Notes: generated by a model from the letters alone, not told the origin. DNA of 44,654 nucleotides from an uncultured Bacilli bacterium (GCA_944331865.1 CALVIZ010000006.1:1-44654); one strand, 5' to 3'. Shown: positions 7,964 to 16,351, counted from the first letter of the stretch. Numbers and translations are program-made.

Positions 7964-7995
7964 GTAAGTTTTACGGTTGTAACCGTAAAACTTAC
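7964..7995. repeat. Perfect palindrome 2 (15-bp arms) upstream of the ATPase promoter
   Basis: Arms GTAAGTTTTACGGTT and AACCGTAAAACTTAC are separated by GT. The core TTTTACGGTT is shared with palindrome 1, and the two centres lie about 39 bp apart, near four helical turns, so dimers could sit on the same face of the DNA. Confidence 0.85.
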
Positions 7996-8002
7996 AAGCA
8001 GT

Positions 8003-8030
8003 AAAAAAGTGCTTACGCTTCGTAAACACT
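8003..8030 (-). terminator. Intrinsic terminator of the rplU-prp-rpmA operon
   Basis: AGTGTTTACG pairs with CGTAAGCACT (10 bp, one G-U) around a 3-base loop and is followed on the minus strand by six T. The stem contains the rpmA stop codon. Confidence 0.85.
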
Positions 8031-8297
8031 TACCTTTTTTCTATTTTTACCAGTTCTTTCATATTTTACAATGCCATTAATTTTAGCAAATAAAGTATGA
8101 TCACGACCCATTCCAACATTTGTTCCTGGATAAATTTTTGTACCTCTTTGACGATATATAATTGAACCTGCTAAAACTTTTTGACCATCACTAGCCTTAG
8201 CCCCAAGTCTACGTCCAGCAGAATCTCTACCGTTTTTAGTAGAACCTTGTGCTTTAACATGAGCAAATAATTGGATATTTAACTTCATTAGTTCCAT
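8013..8297 (-). CDS. rpmA: 50S ribosomal protein L27 with cleavable N-terminal extension
   Basis: A 94-aa protein. The conserved L27 body begins at [14 protein letters not shown] and continues with [23 protein letters not shown] and [10 protein letters not shown]. Before it stands an extension containing NIQLFA, matching the Firmicutes L27 leader that the protease Prp removes between F and A. Cleavage is needed for a working 50S subunit, because the mature N-terminus reaches the peptidyl transferase centre. AAGGAGG seven bases upstream favours the first ATG (8297); a second ATG at 8288 overlaps the prp stop. Last gene of rplU-prp-rpmA. Confidence 0.97.
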   Translation of the reverse strand: MELMKLNIQLFAHVKAQGSTKNGRDSAGRRLGAKASDGQKVLAGSIIYRQRGTKIYPGTNVGMGRDHTLFAKINGIVKYERTGKNRKKVSVYEA

Positions 8298-8596
8298 AGT
8301 TCTTCCTCCTTAATTATTTTTACATTTTTTTCATAAGTTTTTGCTAAATCTTCTAATAAAGATAGCATATTATTTATAATTTCTTTTGTTACATCATCAC
8401 TATTTAAAATATTAATAGTAAATTTATTATTATTTCCCTTATATTCTAAAGATTTATTATTTAATCTAAGTGCCATATTAACACTTGTAGTAACTATTGC
8501 AGATGCACTTGCACAAACAATATCTTTACCATAATCCGCATAATTAGCATGACCAACAATATCAATTTTATTATTTTTTATATAAACTTTTATCAT
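8288..8596 (-). CDS. prp: Ribosomal-processing cysteine protease Prp
   Basis: A 102-aa protease (YsxB family) that trims the N-terminal extension of L27. The catalytic pair is visible: His16 in IVGHANYA and Cys28 in [10 protein letters not shown]. It is encoded, as always in this family, between rplU and rpmA. Its ATG overlaps the rplU stop (TAATG) and its end overlaps the rpmA start, so translation is probably coupled. Its own ribosome binding site is weak. Confidence 0.96.
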   Translation of the reverse strand: MIKVYIKNNKIDIVGHANYADYGKDIVCASASAIVTTSVNMALRLNNKSLEYKGNNNKFTINILNSDDVTKEIINNMLSLLEDLAKTYEKNVKIIKEEELWN

Positions 8597-8892
8597 TAGC
8601 CAATTTTCTTTACTACTAATTTTGTATATGGTTGACGATGTCCTTGAGTTTTTCTATATTTCTTTTTAGGTCTGTATTTAAAAACCTTAATTTTAGGATT
8701 TTTTCCATGTTTTTCAACACTGCATTCTACAGTTACCCCAGAAACATAAGGATTACCTGCAACACCATTATAAAATAAAACCTTATCAAATTTTACTGTA
8801 CTTCCTACTTCATTATCTAATTTTTCAACATATAAAGTATCTCCAACAGTAACATAGTATTGCTTTCCACCAGTTTCAAATATTGCTTTCAT
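8596..8892 (-). CDS. rplU: 50S ribosomal protein L21
   Basis: A 98-aa ribosomal protein. It starts [18 protein letters not shown], as L21 does, and ends in the conserved basic region ([23 protein letters not shown]). The reading frame stays open further upstream, but the ATG at 8892 has a strong AAGGAGGT site and matches the family start; the upstream part is untranslated leader. First gene of the operon, with a near-perfect promoter and a structured leader. Confidence 0.97.
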   Translation of the reverse strand: MKAIFETGGKQYYVTVGDTLYVEKLDNEVGSTVKFDKVLFYNGVAGNPYVSGVTVECSVEKHGKNPKIKVFKYRPKKKYRKTQGHRQPYTKLVVKKIG

Positions 8893-8990
8893 TTCATACC
8901 TCCTTAACTTATTCGAAGTCGCGCCCTCATGGTAACTATTAAGTTTTTTAACCATTTTAGTGCGGTTTTTTAAGAAATTACTTAAAGAAC
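8893..8990 (-). promoter_or_regulatory. rplU 5' leader, candidate L21 autoregulatory element
   Basis: About 100 transcribed bases precede rplU. An AACTTA/TAAGTT helix brackets the most GC-rich part of the leader, which contains GAGGGCGCGACTTCG. Its lower strand runs next to the ribosome binding site. Firmicutes rplU operons often carry an L21-binding leader here. I identify it by position and helix, not by a covariance match. Confidence 0.5.
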
Positions 8991-8996
8991 GAATTT

Positions 8997-9025
8997 ATTT
9001 TACCAAATTATTATTCACTTGTCAA
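8997..9025 (-). promoter_or_regulatory. Promoter of rplU-prp-rpmA
   Basis: TTGACA (9020-9025), 17 bases and TAAAAT (8997-9002) with TGG before the -10. It is a strong sigmaA promoter, as expected for ribosomal protein genes. Confidence 0.85.
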
Positions 9026-9044
9026 CTTCACTTTTTCTAATCAA

Positions 9045-9080
9045 AGTAATATTGGTATCATTAACAATATCCATATTACT
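9045..9080 (-). terminator. Imperfect hairpin after the spoIVFB-distal membrane gene
   Basis: AGTAATAT pairs with ATATTACT, with further GG/CC pairing inside. It starts at the stop codon of the 9080-9613 gene. The T-run is poor, so termination is only likely. Confidence 0.4.
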
Positions 9081-9613
9081 TAATTTATTTTTAAAGCATT
9101 AATTATATCATCTATTACTTGTTTATCTTCAACTTCTTTTAAACCCATATTCTTTTTTAACATTGCAATCTGCATACTTATACTTTCTATTCCTTTTATC
9201 AATTCTTCTTTATCATTTATTAATTCATCTAAATTATTACTTTTTATATTTTTATATAATTTAACAAGTAACCTAACAATATAACCCATGCTTCCTAAAT
9301 AAAAAAAACTTAATATTATAAGTGAACTACTCAAAAAATTTAAAAGTAACAGTAAGTATAATAATAAAGATACTATTATAGAAACTATACCCCAAAATAA
9401 ATTATTTTTATTTTCCTTATATTCTATTTTTTTATCATCAATTTCTTTACTTTTAATTTCTAATTCTTTTTCTAATAATTCTTTATTATTTTCAAGTTCA
9501 AATAAATCTTCAAAAGAATAACTATTACTATTTTTTATTAATAATACCAATTTACCTAAATGATTATTAGCTAAACAATATAAATCATTCAAATTTTTAT
9601 AAAGGCGATACAT
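9080..9613 (-). CDS. Membrane protein with paired coiled coils, unknown function
   Basis: A 177-aa protein I do not recognise. A charged, helical N-terminal part (Glu/Lys-rich, residues about 35-70, likely coiled coil) is followed by two adjacent hydrophobic segments (about 72-115) and a second helical part. Both ends should therefore lie on the same side of the membrane. The second ATG (9613) sits six bases after GGGG and is preferred to the one at 9619. It follows spoIVFB by about 50 bases and may be the last gene of the SPOR-mreCD-spoIVF operon. A link to sporulation is only positional. Confidence 0.6.
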   Translation of the reverse strand: MYRLYKNLNDLYCLANNHLGKLVLLIKNSNSYSFEDLFELENNKELLEKELEIKSKEIDDKKIEYKENKNNLFWGIVSIIVSLLLYLLLLLNFLSSSLIILSFFYLGSMGYIVRLLVKLYKNIKSNNLDELINDKEELIKGIESISMQIAMLKKNMGLKEVEDKQVIDDIINALKIN

Positions 9614-9661
9614 AAACATCCCCGTTTCTTTAATAAATTTATTTTTAATGCCAATATCTTA

Positions 9662-10414
9662 CTATAAAATAAATTTAGTGTCAAACATCTCCTTTAACTT
9701 ACTATATTCACTAACTATTTTATTATTTTCTTTAAAATATTGATAAGTATCTATTTTTAAAATATCTAAATCCCCTGTTTTAGTACTAATATATTTATAT
9801 TCATATTTATTTAAATATCTTTCTAGTAAAAACCTAGTTTTTAAATACTTATAATTTTTTATAGCATAATAAGTTTTAATAATAAAAAGCGAAACAATTA
9901 AATAATTATTTAAAGAATACCAATAATTAAATAATAAATAGAAAATAGAAAATATTATAGAAATTATAATATATAAATAGTAAGATACTTTATATGAAAA
10001 TATTTTATTTAATAAGGAATTAATAATTATACTTCCATCTAGTGGTATTATAGGTAACATATTAAATAATAATATACTCATATTATATTTATATAATAAC
10101 TCTTTAGTAATTACATTTATTGGTACAAAATATATAATTATAAATAATATTAATTGAAATATTATACCTCCACAAGCAATTAATAATTCTTTATTAAGAG
10201 GGGTATTTATATCTTTATCAACTTTAGTAATACCACCGAAAGGATATAATGTTACATTTATTATTTTATATTTAAATAATTTTATAAATAATATATGTCC
10301 CATTTCATGAAACACTACTATAATAAAAACTATTATTCCTAATTTTAAATACCCACATAAAAAAAGAAGTAATAAAAAATATAGTGTTAAAAAATTAACT
10401 TTGATAATTTTCAT
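9662..10414 (-). CDS. spoIVFB: SpoIVFB-like intramembrane site-2 protease
   Basis: A 250-aa polytopic zinc protease of family M50. The HEMGH active site is at residues 36-40 inside a membrane helix, and NMLPIIPLDG (118-127) gives the third zinc ligand, Asp126. SpoIVFB cuts pro-sigmaK in the mother cell membrane during sporulation. The window also encodes pro-sigmaK (39350-40042) and, directly upstream with a 20-base overlap, the SpoIVFA-like regulator. There is no clear ribosome binding site, so translation is probably coupled to spoIVFA. The order before rplU is the same as in Bacillus subtilis. Confidence 0.9.
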   Translation of the reverse strand: MKIIKVNFLTLYFLLLLFLCGYLKLGIIVFIIVVFHEMGHILFIKLFKYKIINVTLYPFGGITKVDKDINTPLNKELLIACGGIIFQLILFIIIYFVPINVITKELLYKYNMSILLFNMLPIIPLDGSIIINSLLNKIFSYKVSYYLYIIISIIFSIFYLLFNYWYSLNNYLIVSLFIIKTYYAIKNYKYLKTRFLLERYLNKYEYKYISTKTGDLDILKIDTYQYFKENNKIVSEYSKLKEMFDTKFIL

Positions 10415-10994
10415 ATTTTATATATTCATTATCTTTTTTTATTACTAAATATAAATATTCATCTTTAGTTTGACCTATAACATTTCCTGCTTCAATATAA
10501 TCATATAAAGAAACAGAAACATTTTCTAAATTGCCATACCAAATATCTACCCCATCTATTCCTTGAATAATAACAGTATTTCCATAGTTATCTTTTTCTC
10601 CAGAAAAAACTACTACTCCACTAGTTATATTATTAACTAATGTATTTTTACTTACTAATAACTTTTCTCCATCATAATATTCACTTATATCTTTATACAC
10701 CAACTTACCATTAAATACTGTTTGAGTATTATCTTGAGTTGGTAAAACCTCTCCGAATAAATCTTCATACCACCCTTTTATTTTAGTAAATGGTAATGAT
10801 TCAGTAAAAACATATTCTTTATATAATAATAAATTTTTATCACTATAATTAGTAAATATAATACTTATTAGAAAAAATATTATGGCAATCATAAATTTAG
10901 TAATTAATTTATTAATATTTTTTTTATTTAAACTTATTTTTACTTTATTAAAACTTTTCTTCTTATTTTTAAAATTATTTAAGTACTCATCCAT
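10395..10994 (-). CDS. spoIVFA: SpoIVFA-like M23-fold regulator of SpoIVFB
   Basis: A 199-aa protein. A basic N-terminal cytoplasmic part of about 33 residues is followed by one membrane helix (about 34-50) and an extracytoplasmic M23/LytM-like domain. That domain keeps the fold signatures (SGVVVFSGEKDNYGNTVIIQG, then DIWYGNLENVSV where active enzymes have the H-x-H), so the zinc ligands are missing and it is not a peptidase. In Bacillus, SpoIVFA holds SpoIVFB in an inhibited complex and is itself cleaved to start sigmaK processing. AGGTGAT precedes the start. It overlaps spoIVFB and follows mreD by four bases. Confidence 0.85.
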   Translation of the reverse strand: MDEYLNNFKNKKKSFNKVKISLNKKNINKLITKFMIAIIFFLISIIFTNYSDKNLLLYKEYVFTESLPFTKIKGWYEDLFGEVLPTQDNTQTVFNGKLVYKDISEYYDGEKLLVSKNTLVNNITSGVVVFSGEKDNYGNTVIIQGIDGVDIWYGNLENVSVSLYDYIEAGNVIGQTKDEYLYLVIKKDNEYIKYENYQS

Positions 10995-10998
10995 ATGA

Positions 10999-11382
10999 TC
11001 ACCTAAAAAATGATATGTACTTACCTTCTTTTTTATAACTAATATAAATAAATATAGTATTTATTAATAACACATTTAATAAATTATATATATTTATATA
11101 ATTAAATAATAAATTACTTATAATATAATATAGTAAAATTATAAATAAATTATATAAATAGTAATAAAAGAAATTATTAATATTAAATTTAAGTAATTTA
11201 GTAATAATATAAATTATAATAATAAAAATTACATTAAAAAAATAAATATTTAATATATAATCTACTAATAAACCAATCCCAATATTTATTAATATACTTC
11301 TTTTATTTAAATCTACTAAAAAGAAAAAAGATAAACAGTTAGTATAATTATATATTAATATATCAATTATTAAATTAATCAT
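10999..11382 (-). CDS. mreD: MreD-like membrane protein
   Basis: A 127-aa, almost entirely hydrophobic protein with four or five membrane segments, short of the usual 160-170 aa of MreD. Identity rests on its hydrophobic pattern, its position directly after mreC (ATG overlapping the mreC stop) and the Bacillus order mreC-mreD-spoIVFA-spoIVFB. MreD belongs to the lateral cell-wall elongation machinery. mreB and minCD are not in this window. Confidence 0.75.
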   Translation of the reverse strand: MINLIIDILIYNYTNCLSFFFLVDLNKRSILINIGIGLLVDYILNIYFFNVIFIIIIYIITKLLKFNINNFFYYYLYNLFIILLYYIISNLLFNYINIYNLLNVLLINTIFIYISYKKEGKYISFFR

Positions 11383-12023
11383 TTTACCACCGCAATATAT
11401 TTAATATTATTAAAATCAACATTGCTTTTAACAGTAATAATTTTTTCAATGTTAGTACTATTTAAAGATATATCACTAACTTCACCAACATATAAATCTC
11501 CCATTACATTTCCTAAGCCAGAAGTATATATTTTATCTCCAATATTTATATCATTATAATTACTTATATCACTAACTATTAATTTATTATTACTTACTTT
11601 TAAAATTCCAAAATTATTATTGATCTTTACCGATATATTACTATCAATATTTGTAATTAACTTAACTATACTATTATTTTTATTAACTTTATCAATTATA
11701 CCAACTAAACCAAATTCATTTATAACAGCCATATTTTTAACTAAATTATCATTACTTCCTTTATAAATAGCAATATAATTATTATAATCATATATATCTC
11801 GATACATTACTTTAGAAATATTTAAATTTAATGAACTATTATAATTTATATTATTAATATTTAAAAGTTCATTATATTCAGTAGTAATATTATTACAATA
11901 ATTTTCAGTAATAATATCCATATCAATATCATTTGGCATAATAAAATAACTTATATTACTAAAAAATATAATAAAAAGATAAATTGATAATAATATTATG
12001 TATTCACTATATTTTCTTAACAT
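11379..12023 (-). CDS. mreC: Rod shape-determining protein MreC
   Basis: A 214-aa bitopic protein. One N-terminal helix (about 8-29) is followed by a helical linker and the beta-barrel MreC core, recognised by YKGSNDNLVKNMAVIN, GLVGIIDKV and the late GDKIYTSGLGN stretch. MreC scaffolds the elongasome that builds peptidoglycan along the cell. It is shorter than the usual 270-290 aa, with a reduced coiled-coil linker. It follows the SPOR-domain gene by ten bases and overlaps mreD by four. Confidence 0.88.
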   Translation of the reverse strand: MLRKYSEYIILLSIYLFIIFFSNISYFIMPNDIDMDIITENYCNNITTEYNELLNINNINYNSSLNLNISKVMYRDIYDYNNYIAIYKGSNDNLVKNMAVINEFGLVGIIDKVNKNNSIVKLITNIDSNISVKINNNFGILKVSNNKLIVSDISNYNDINIGDKIYTSGLGNVMGDLYVGEVSDISLNSTNIEKIITVKSNVDFNNIKYIAVVK

Positions 12024-12033
12024 ATTATTATTA

Positions 12034-12477
12034 TTAACTTAAAATTGGTAATAATGTATCTAAAATTGATTTATTAATATTCATAATTACATCTTCACTA
12101 TCGGTTTTTATTAAAACTAATTCATAATTATTAATTTTATTAACAATATCACTACTTACCTTTATATCTTTAATATAATATTTGATATTTTGATTAGTAA
12201 AGAAGGCTTCTAACTTAACTTTTGCATCTACATGATTTACTCCCGCTATAATTACGCGATATAAACCATTATCTTCATAAATAATGGCATTATCATAACT
12301 ATTTTTACAATTCAAGGCATTATCATATATTTTATATACCCCAACTTGAAATAAATTTATAGTATTATCTTGACTAGTTAAGGCATTAACTTCATTTTTA
12401 ATATCTTTATAAAAGAAAAACGCTATTAAACCACCAATTAATATTGCAATAATTATTACTTTGATATACCCTTTCAT
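12034..12477 (-). CDS. Membrane-anchored SPOR-domain protein
   Basis: A 147-aa protein starting MKGYIKVIII, with GGTGAT four bases before the ATG at 12477 (upstream in-frame codons overlap the promoter). One membrane helix (about 5-24) leads to a SPOR-like domain with FQVGVYKIYDNAL and LYRVIIAGV, the two beta strands that usually begin and continue the fold. SPOR domains bind denuded peptidoglycan at division or engulfment sites. As first gene ahead of mreC-mreD-spoIVFA-spoIVFB it may serve envelope growth or spore formation. The exact role is unknown. Confidence 0.75.
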   Translation of the reverse strand: MKGYIKVIIIAILIGGLIAFFFYKDIKNEVNALTSQDNTINLFQVGVYKIYDNALNCKNSYDNAIIYEDNGLYRVIIAGVNHVDAKVKLEAFFTNQNIKYYIKDIKVSSDIVNKINNYELVLIKTDSEDVIMNINKSILDTLLPILS

Positions 12478-12518
12478 TTTATCACCAACTCTATTATAAA
12501 TTAAATTAAATAAAAAAA

Positions 12519-12547
12519 TTGTCAAATAAAGTTTTTAATGATATAAT
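12519..12547 (+). promoter_or_regulatory. Promoter of the 12580-13953 gene pair
   Basis: TTGTCA (12519-12524), 17 bases and TATAAT (12542-12547). On the opposite strand the same hexamer region reads TTGACA, so the divergent SPOR-mre operon may start from an overlapping promoter. Confidence 0.7.
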
Positions 12548-12579
12548 AATTCTACATTTTAAAAAAAGAAGGAGATTTT

Positions 12580-13275
12580 ATGATTTTTAAAACACATTTA
12601 GCAAATACTATCATTGAAGAAGAAGTAATAGTAGAACAAGGAAAAGAAAGTATACAAGGGGTAACATTAACAAATAAAAATGGAAAACCTATTAAAAGAG
12701 CTAAAGAAGTATATAGATGTGATTGTCTAAAAGGCCAAGATATAATTAGTTTATTAATAGGTGATGATAACATTATAACATTTATAATTAGTAAAGATAA
12801 TAATATTTTACATATTACTGATGGCTATACGAAAGTTGGTACAGAACCATATACAGTATTAGATGAAAGACTAATTGAAATAAGAAAAAGTAATGCTGTT
12901 TGCTTATATGACTTGGAAAAAAGAGAAGTTATTGCTAGAATCACTAAAACCGAAAGAGGATATCAAGTTACATATAAACTTCAAATTGATGATACAAATA
13001 TGGTTTTAGTTGTTGCCAATACTGATAAATCATTTAATGTCACAAATTCAACATTACGAATTCCTGAATTAAATTTAGATTTTGCTGTTGAAGATAATTG
13101 CAATATTATAGAATTAATTAAAAATGATGCAATTGATGGAATTATTGAATCACATTTACCAATAATTATAGAAAAATTAGCAAAAAGAGAAGAAAAAATA
13201 AAAAATCAACAACGAAAAAGAACAAAATCAAAAGAAGTTATTGAAGCAAAGTTACACACTAAAAAGGAAAAATAA
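12580..13275 (+). CDS. Unknown beta-rich protein with a basic tail (first of a pair)
   Basis: A 231-aa protein I do not recognise. It has no signal or membrane segment. Residues 1-200 alternate short beta-type stretches with turns (TLTNKNGKPIKRAKEVYRCDC near the start), and the last 30 residues are strongly basic (REEKIKNQQRKRTKSKE). AAGAAGGAG precedes the ATG. The next gene, six bases away, has similar size, a similar NEN/LYDL-type centre and a similar Lys/Arg/Ser tail, so they look like diverged duplicates. A basic tail could contact nucleic acid or, in a spore former, act as a coat-like element, but both ideas are inference. Confidence 0.75.
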   Translation: MIFKTHLANTIIEEEVIVEQGKESIQGVTLTNKNGKPIKRAKEVYRCDCLKGQDIISLLIGDDNIITFIISKDNNILHITDGYTKVGTEPYTVLDERLIEIRKSNAVCLYDLEKREVIARITKTERGYQVTYKLQIDDTNMVLVVANTDKSFNVTNSTLRIPELNLDFAVEDNCNIIELIKNDAIDGIIESHLPIIIEKLAKREEKIKNQQRKRTKSKEVIEAKLHTKKEK

Positions 13276-13281
13276 AAAAAC

Positions 13282-13953
13282 ATGACTTTTAAACATTATT
13301 TTAAACACTTTAATATAAAGGAAAAAAGAAACAGCAAAAATGAATTAATAAATGCTAGTATTTATTCTAAAAACGATGAATTAATCGCTAGATTATCAAA
13401 ATTATATTCAGTAGAATTTATAAATGATGAAGTATCTATTGTAACTTCAAAAATTGGTAATGTTTACTATACTTTTATTTTTAAAGAAAAAGATAATATT
13501 ATTAACTTTACTAAATTTATATTAATTAGTAATAATGCTGAATTTGACACGAAAGAAGCATATATAAAATTAGATTATAATACTCTAGCGATAAATGAAA
13601 ATGGTTTATACTATTTATATGATTTAAGTGAAGAACTATTTAAATCTGATGGTTTTAGTAAAATTGAAAAACAAGATAATATTTATATTGGCTATTATTA
13701 CATATATATAAGTGAATATAAATTATGTATTACAGTTTATATGGATAACTGCGGAAAGGTTATAGATAATTTTATATACATTCACGAATTAGGTTTAAAG
13801 ATAAAATATTTTTATAATTTACAAATAACAATTAAAACAAGATGGAAACTTATCCAAGAAGCATTAAATAAAAGTAACAAAGAAAATCTAGAATTAAATA
13901 CTAATAAATCAAAACCAAGTACAAGATCTCGAAATAAAAATAAGGCAAAATAA
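13282..13953 (+). CDS. Unknown beta-rich protein with a basic tail (second of a pair)
   Basis: A 223-aa soluble protein without recognised domain. The body has repeated short hydrophobic strands with many Tyr and Phe (YLYDLSEELF, YIGYYYIYIS), then a basic Ser/Arg/Lys/Asn tail (SKPSTRSRNKNKAK). It seems to be a diverged copy of the gene six bases upstream, from the same promoter, and both end at the terminator at 13942-13974. Confidence 0.72.
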   Translation: MTFKHYFKHFNIKEKRNSKNELINASIYSKNDELIARLSKLYSVEFINDEVSIVTSKIGNVYYTFIFKEKDNIINFTKFILISNNAEFDTKEAYIKLDYNTLAINENGLYYLYDLSEELFKSDGFSKIEKQDNIYIGYYYIYISEYKLCITVYMDNCGKVIDNFIYIHELGLKIKYFYNLQITIKTRWKLIQEALNKSNKENLELNTNKSKPSTRSRNKNKAK

Positions 13954-13974
13954 AAAAAGACATTTGCCTTTTTT
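13942..13974. terminator. Bidirectional terminator
   Basis: AAGGCAAA pairs with TTTGCCTT; T-runs follow on the plus strand and A-runs precede, so it can also stop the convergent minus-strand gene whose stop is at 13973. Confidence 0.75.
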
Positions 13975-14134
13975 AATTCATTTTTTTAGCAACTACATCT
14001 TCAGCATTATTCATTGCTTTTAATACTTTTTTGCCAGCAGACCTTCTAACGCTTTGATTTTGCATCATATAAACAGATCCTCCGATTAAACCTAATGCCG
14101 TAATGGCTCCAGCAACTTTTAAAAAATTTTTCAT
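13973..14134 (-). CDS. 53-aa single-helix membrane protein
   Basis: A short open frame with GAGGTGG four bases before its ATG. The protein begins MKNFLKVAGAITALGLIGG, one likely membrane helix, followed by MMQNQSVRRSAGKKVLKAMNNAE and ends KKMN. It is 18 bases after recD2 on the same strand and stops inside the terminator. The hydrophobic start with a basic RR/KK tail recalls small proteins of the YrzQ/DUF3918 type found next to recD2 in Bacillus; that link is tentative. Confidence 0.75.
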   Translation of the reverse strand: MKNFLKVAGAITALGLIGGSVYMMQNQSVRRSAGKKVLKAMNNAEDVVAKKMN

Positions 14135-14152
14135 TTATCCACCTCATTTTTA

Positions 14153-16351
14153 TTATGAGATATTTTCTTTATTATATACTTCTAAAATTTTATCTTTTAA
14201 AGTTGTTTTACGATTTTGGGAATAATTATTATTAACAGCTCTTACAAAAGATCCAGCATCACCAATAATCGTTAAAGTTTTTTTAGCTCTACTAACTCCG
14301 GTATAAATAAGTTTATTATAAAGCATCTTATAATAATTATTAACTATTGGCATAATAACATGTTCAAATTCACTACCTTGACTTTTATGTATAGTTATTG
14401 CATAAGCATGTTTTATTTGTTTTAAATCTTTTTTTGAATAAAAAACTTTGCTATCTTCAAAGTCAATAATAATTTCTTTATCATTTATTTTTTTAATGAA
14501 ACCAATATCTCCATTAAATACATTTTTTTCTAAATCATTTACTAATTGTAATACTTTATCATTTTCTCGGTATATAACATCTCCATAAACTAACTCATTT
14601 TTAGAAACACTACTAGGATTGTATATACTTTGTAAAATAACATTTAAATTATCAATACCATTTTCTCCTTTATACATTGGAGCAAGTATTTGCATTTTTT
14701 CTTCATTTATTCCTTTACTTAAACTATATTTAATAATTTGTTCTAAAACTTCTTTTATATTTTCTTTTTTTGTTTGAATAAAATTATAATCATCTTTTTT
14801 ACTTAAAAATTCTTCAGATAAATCCCTATTTTTTATTTCCTTAGCTAAATAAGGTATATAAGAATTATCACTTTGACGATAAATTTGATTTAAAGGAACA
14901 TAATTAAAATAATCACTATTAATTAAATCTTCTAAAATTAAACCGGGGCCAACACTAGGAAGTTGGTTAATATCACCAACTAAAATAAGTTTTATATTGG
15001 GACTTATTCCTTTAAGTAGTGCATCAAACAATTCAATATCTATCATACTAACTTCATCAACAATTATTAATTTATGATTAGTTTTATTAAATTCATTAAA
15101 GAAAAAAGTATTACCTTCTTTATACCATTTCAAATATCTATGAATTGTATAAGCTGGCAAAGAAGTCGATAAAGCCATTTTTTTACTTGCCCTACCTGTA
15201 GGAGCCAATAAAGCAATTGTATTCATAATATCTGCAGGTCCTAATCTTTTTTCTTTAATATATAATTTAGTAATAGCATTAATTATAGTAGTTTTTCCAG
15301 TCCCCGGTCCACCAGAGATAATAGTTATATTATTATTAAGAGCTGTTGTTATTGCTTTTTCTTGATCTAAATTATAATCAATTTTTAAATCTTTTTCTAA
15401 ATCTTTTAATAATACATCTAAATTTTCAAAAGTATCTATTTTATAACTATCAATATTTCTTAAATTTTTAGCAATATCTTCTTCAGCATCATAATATTTT
15501 TTTAAATATATCCTTCTATCAATAATTATAATTTTATCTTCTTCTATTAAAATATTTAATACTTCATCTAAAATATCTTCACCTAAAACTATATTAAATT
15601 CTTTATTTATTAATTCACTTATTTCTTCTTTATAACTATAGGTATCCCCATTTTGAAAACTTAAAATAAGCAAAGTTTGTAATAAACAAGCTTTAATTCT
15701 AACCATTGTTTTATCTGAAAAATTTCGAACATAAATATTATCTACTTTATGAAATTCAACAATTTCTGCAATATCATAAAAATTATCCCCTAAAATACCT
15801 TCAATATTATCTTTAAAATGATTATATATTCTACTACATTCTTCTGTTGAAAATCCAAAATTCTGTAATTTAATTATCGTATCACTACTTTTATTATAAT
15901 TAATTAAAGAAACATAAATTTTATTAGCTTTACTTTCATTCATTCCATCTATTTGTAATAAATTATTTTTATCTTCTTTAATCTTTTCTAGGGCATCTTC
16001 ACCAAAAAAATCAACTATTTTTTTAGCAGTTCTAATACCACAACCACTTATAAAGGAACTTGATAAAAATTCAATAATAGAATCTTTTGTTGTAGGCATT
16101 GGTCTTTCATATCTTAAAATACTATATTGCATTCCAAAACGATTATTTTTTTCATAAGTCCCATACAAAATCAAATATACATCTAAGTATACTTCATTAA
16201 ATATTCCTGTTACTGTAATAGTTTTATTTACTAATTCACTTAGTTTTAAATCATTTGTTTCTTTAACTCTAAATAAAGCCACTACATAACCATTATCATT
16301 ATTTTGATATATAATTTTTTTTAATTTTCCTTTAATGTAATTCATATTCAT
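14153..16351 (-). CDS. recD2: RecD2 superfamily 1B DNA helicase
   Basis: A 732-aa helicase of the RecD-like family of bacteria lacking RecBC partners. An N-terminal OB-like and helix-hairpin-helix region (SSSFISGCGIRTAKKIVDFFG, about 98-118) precedes the motor. Walker A is GGPGTGKT (347-354); later motifs include LLAPTGRASKKM, IVDEVSMID, LVGDINQLPSVGPG and AITIHKSQGSEF. It unwinds DNA 5' to 3' in replication and repair. The start overlaps the mtaB end by 20 bases, with AGGA upstream. Confidence 0.95.
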   Translation of the reverse strand: MNMNYIKGKLKKIIYQNNDNGYVVALFRVKETNDLKLSELVNKTITVTGIFNEVYLDVYLILYGTYEKNNRFGMQYSILRYERPMPTTKDSIIEFLSSSFISGCGIRTAKKIVDFFGEDALEKIKEDKNNLLQIDGMNESKANKIYVSLINYNKSSDTIIKLQNFGFSTEECSRIYNHFKDNIEGILGDNFYDIAEIVEFHKVDNIYVRNFSDKTMVRIKACLLQTLLILSFQNGDTYSYKEEISELINKEFNIVLGEDILDEVLNILIEEDKIIIIDRRIYLKKYYDAEEDIAKNLRNIDSYKIDTFENLDVLLKDLEKDLKIDYNLDQEKAITTALNNNITIISGGPGTGKTTIINAITKLYIKEKRLGPADIMNTIALLAPTGRASKKMALSTSLPAYTIHRYLKWYKEGNTFFFNEFNKTNHKLIIVDEVSMIDIELFDALLKGISPNIKLILVGDINQLPSVGPGLILEDLINSDYFNYVPLNQIYRQSDNSYIPYLAKEIKNRDLSEEFLSKKDDYNFIQTKKENIKEVLEQIIKYSLSKGINEEKMQILAPMYKGENGIDNLNVILQSIYNPSSVSKNELVYGDVIYRENDKVLQLVNDLEKNVFNGDIGFIKKINDKEIIIDFEDSKVFYSKKDLKQIKHAYAITIHKSQGSEFEHVIMPIVNNYYKMLYNKLIYTGVSRAKKTLTIIGDAGSFVRAVNNNYSQNRKTTLKDKILEVYNKENIS

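Noticed and set aside
7927-7995. The two palindromes as a CRISPR array or IS end
   Set aside because: Only two units, palindromic in themselves, unequal length and no transposase or cas gene nearby.
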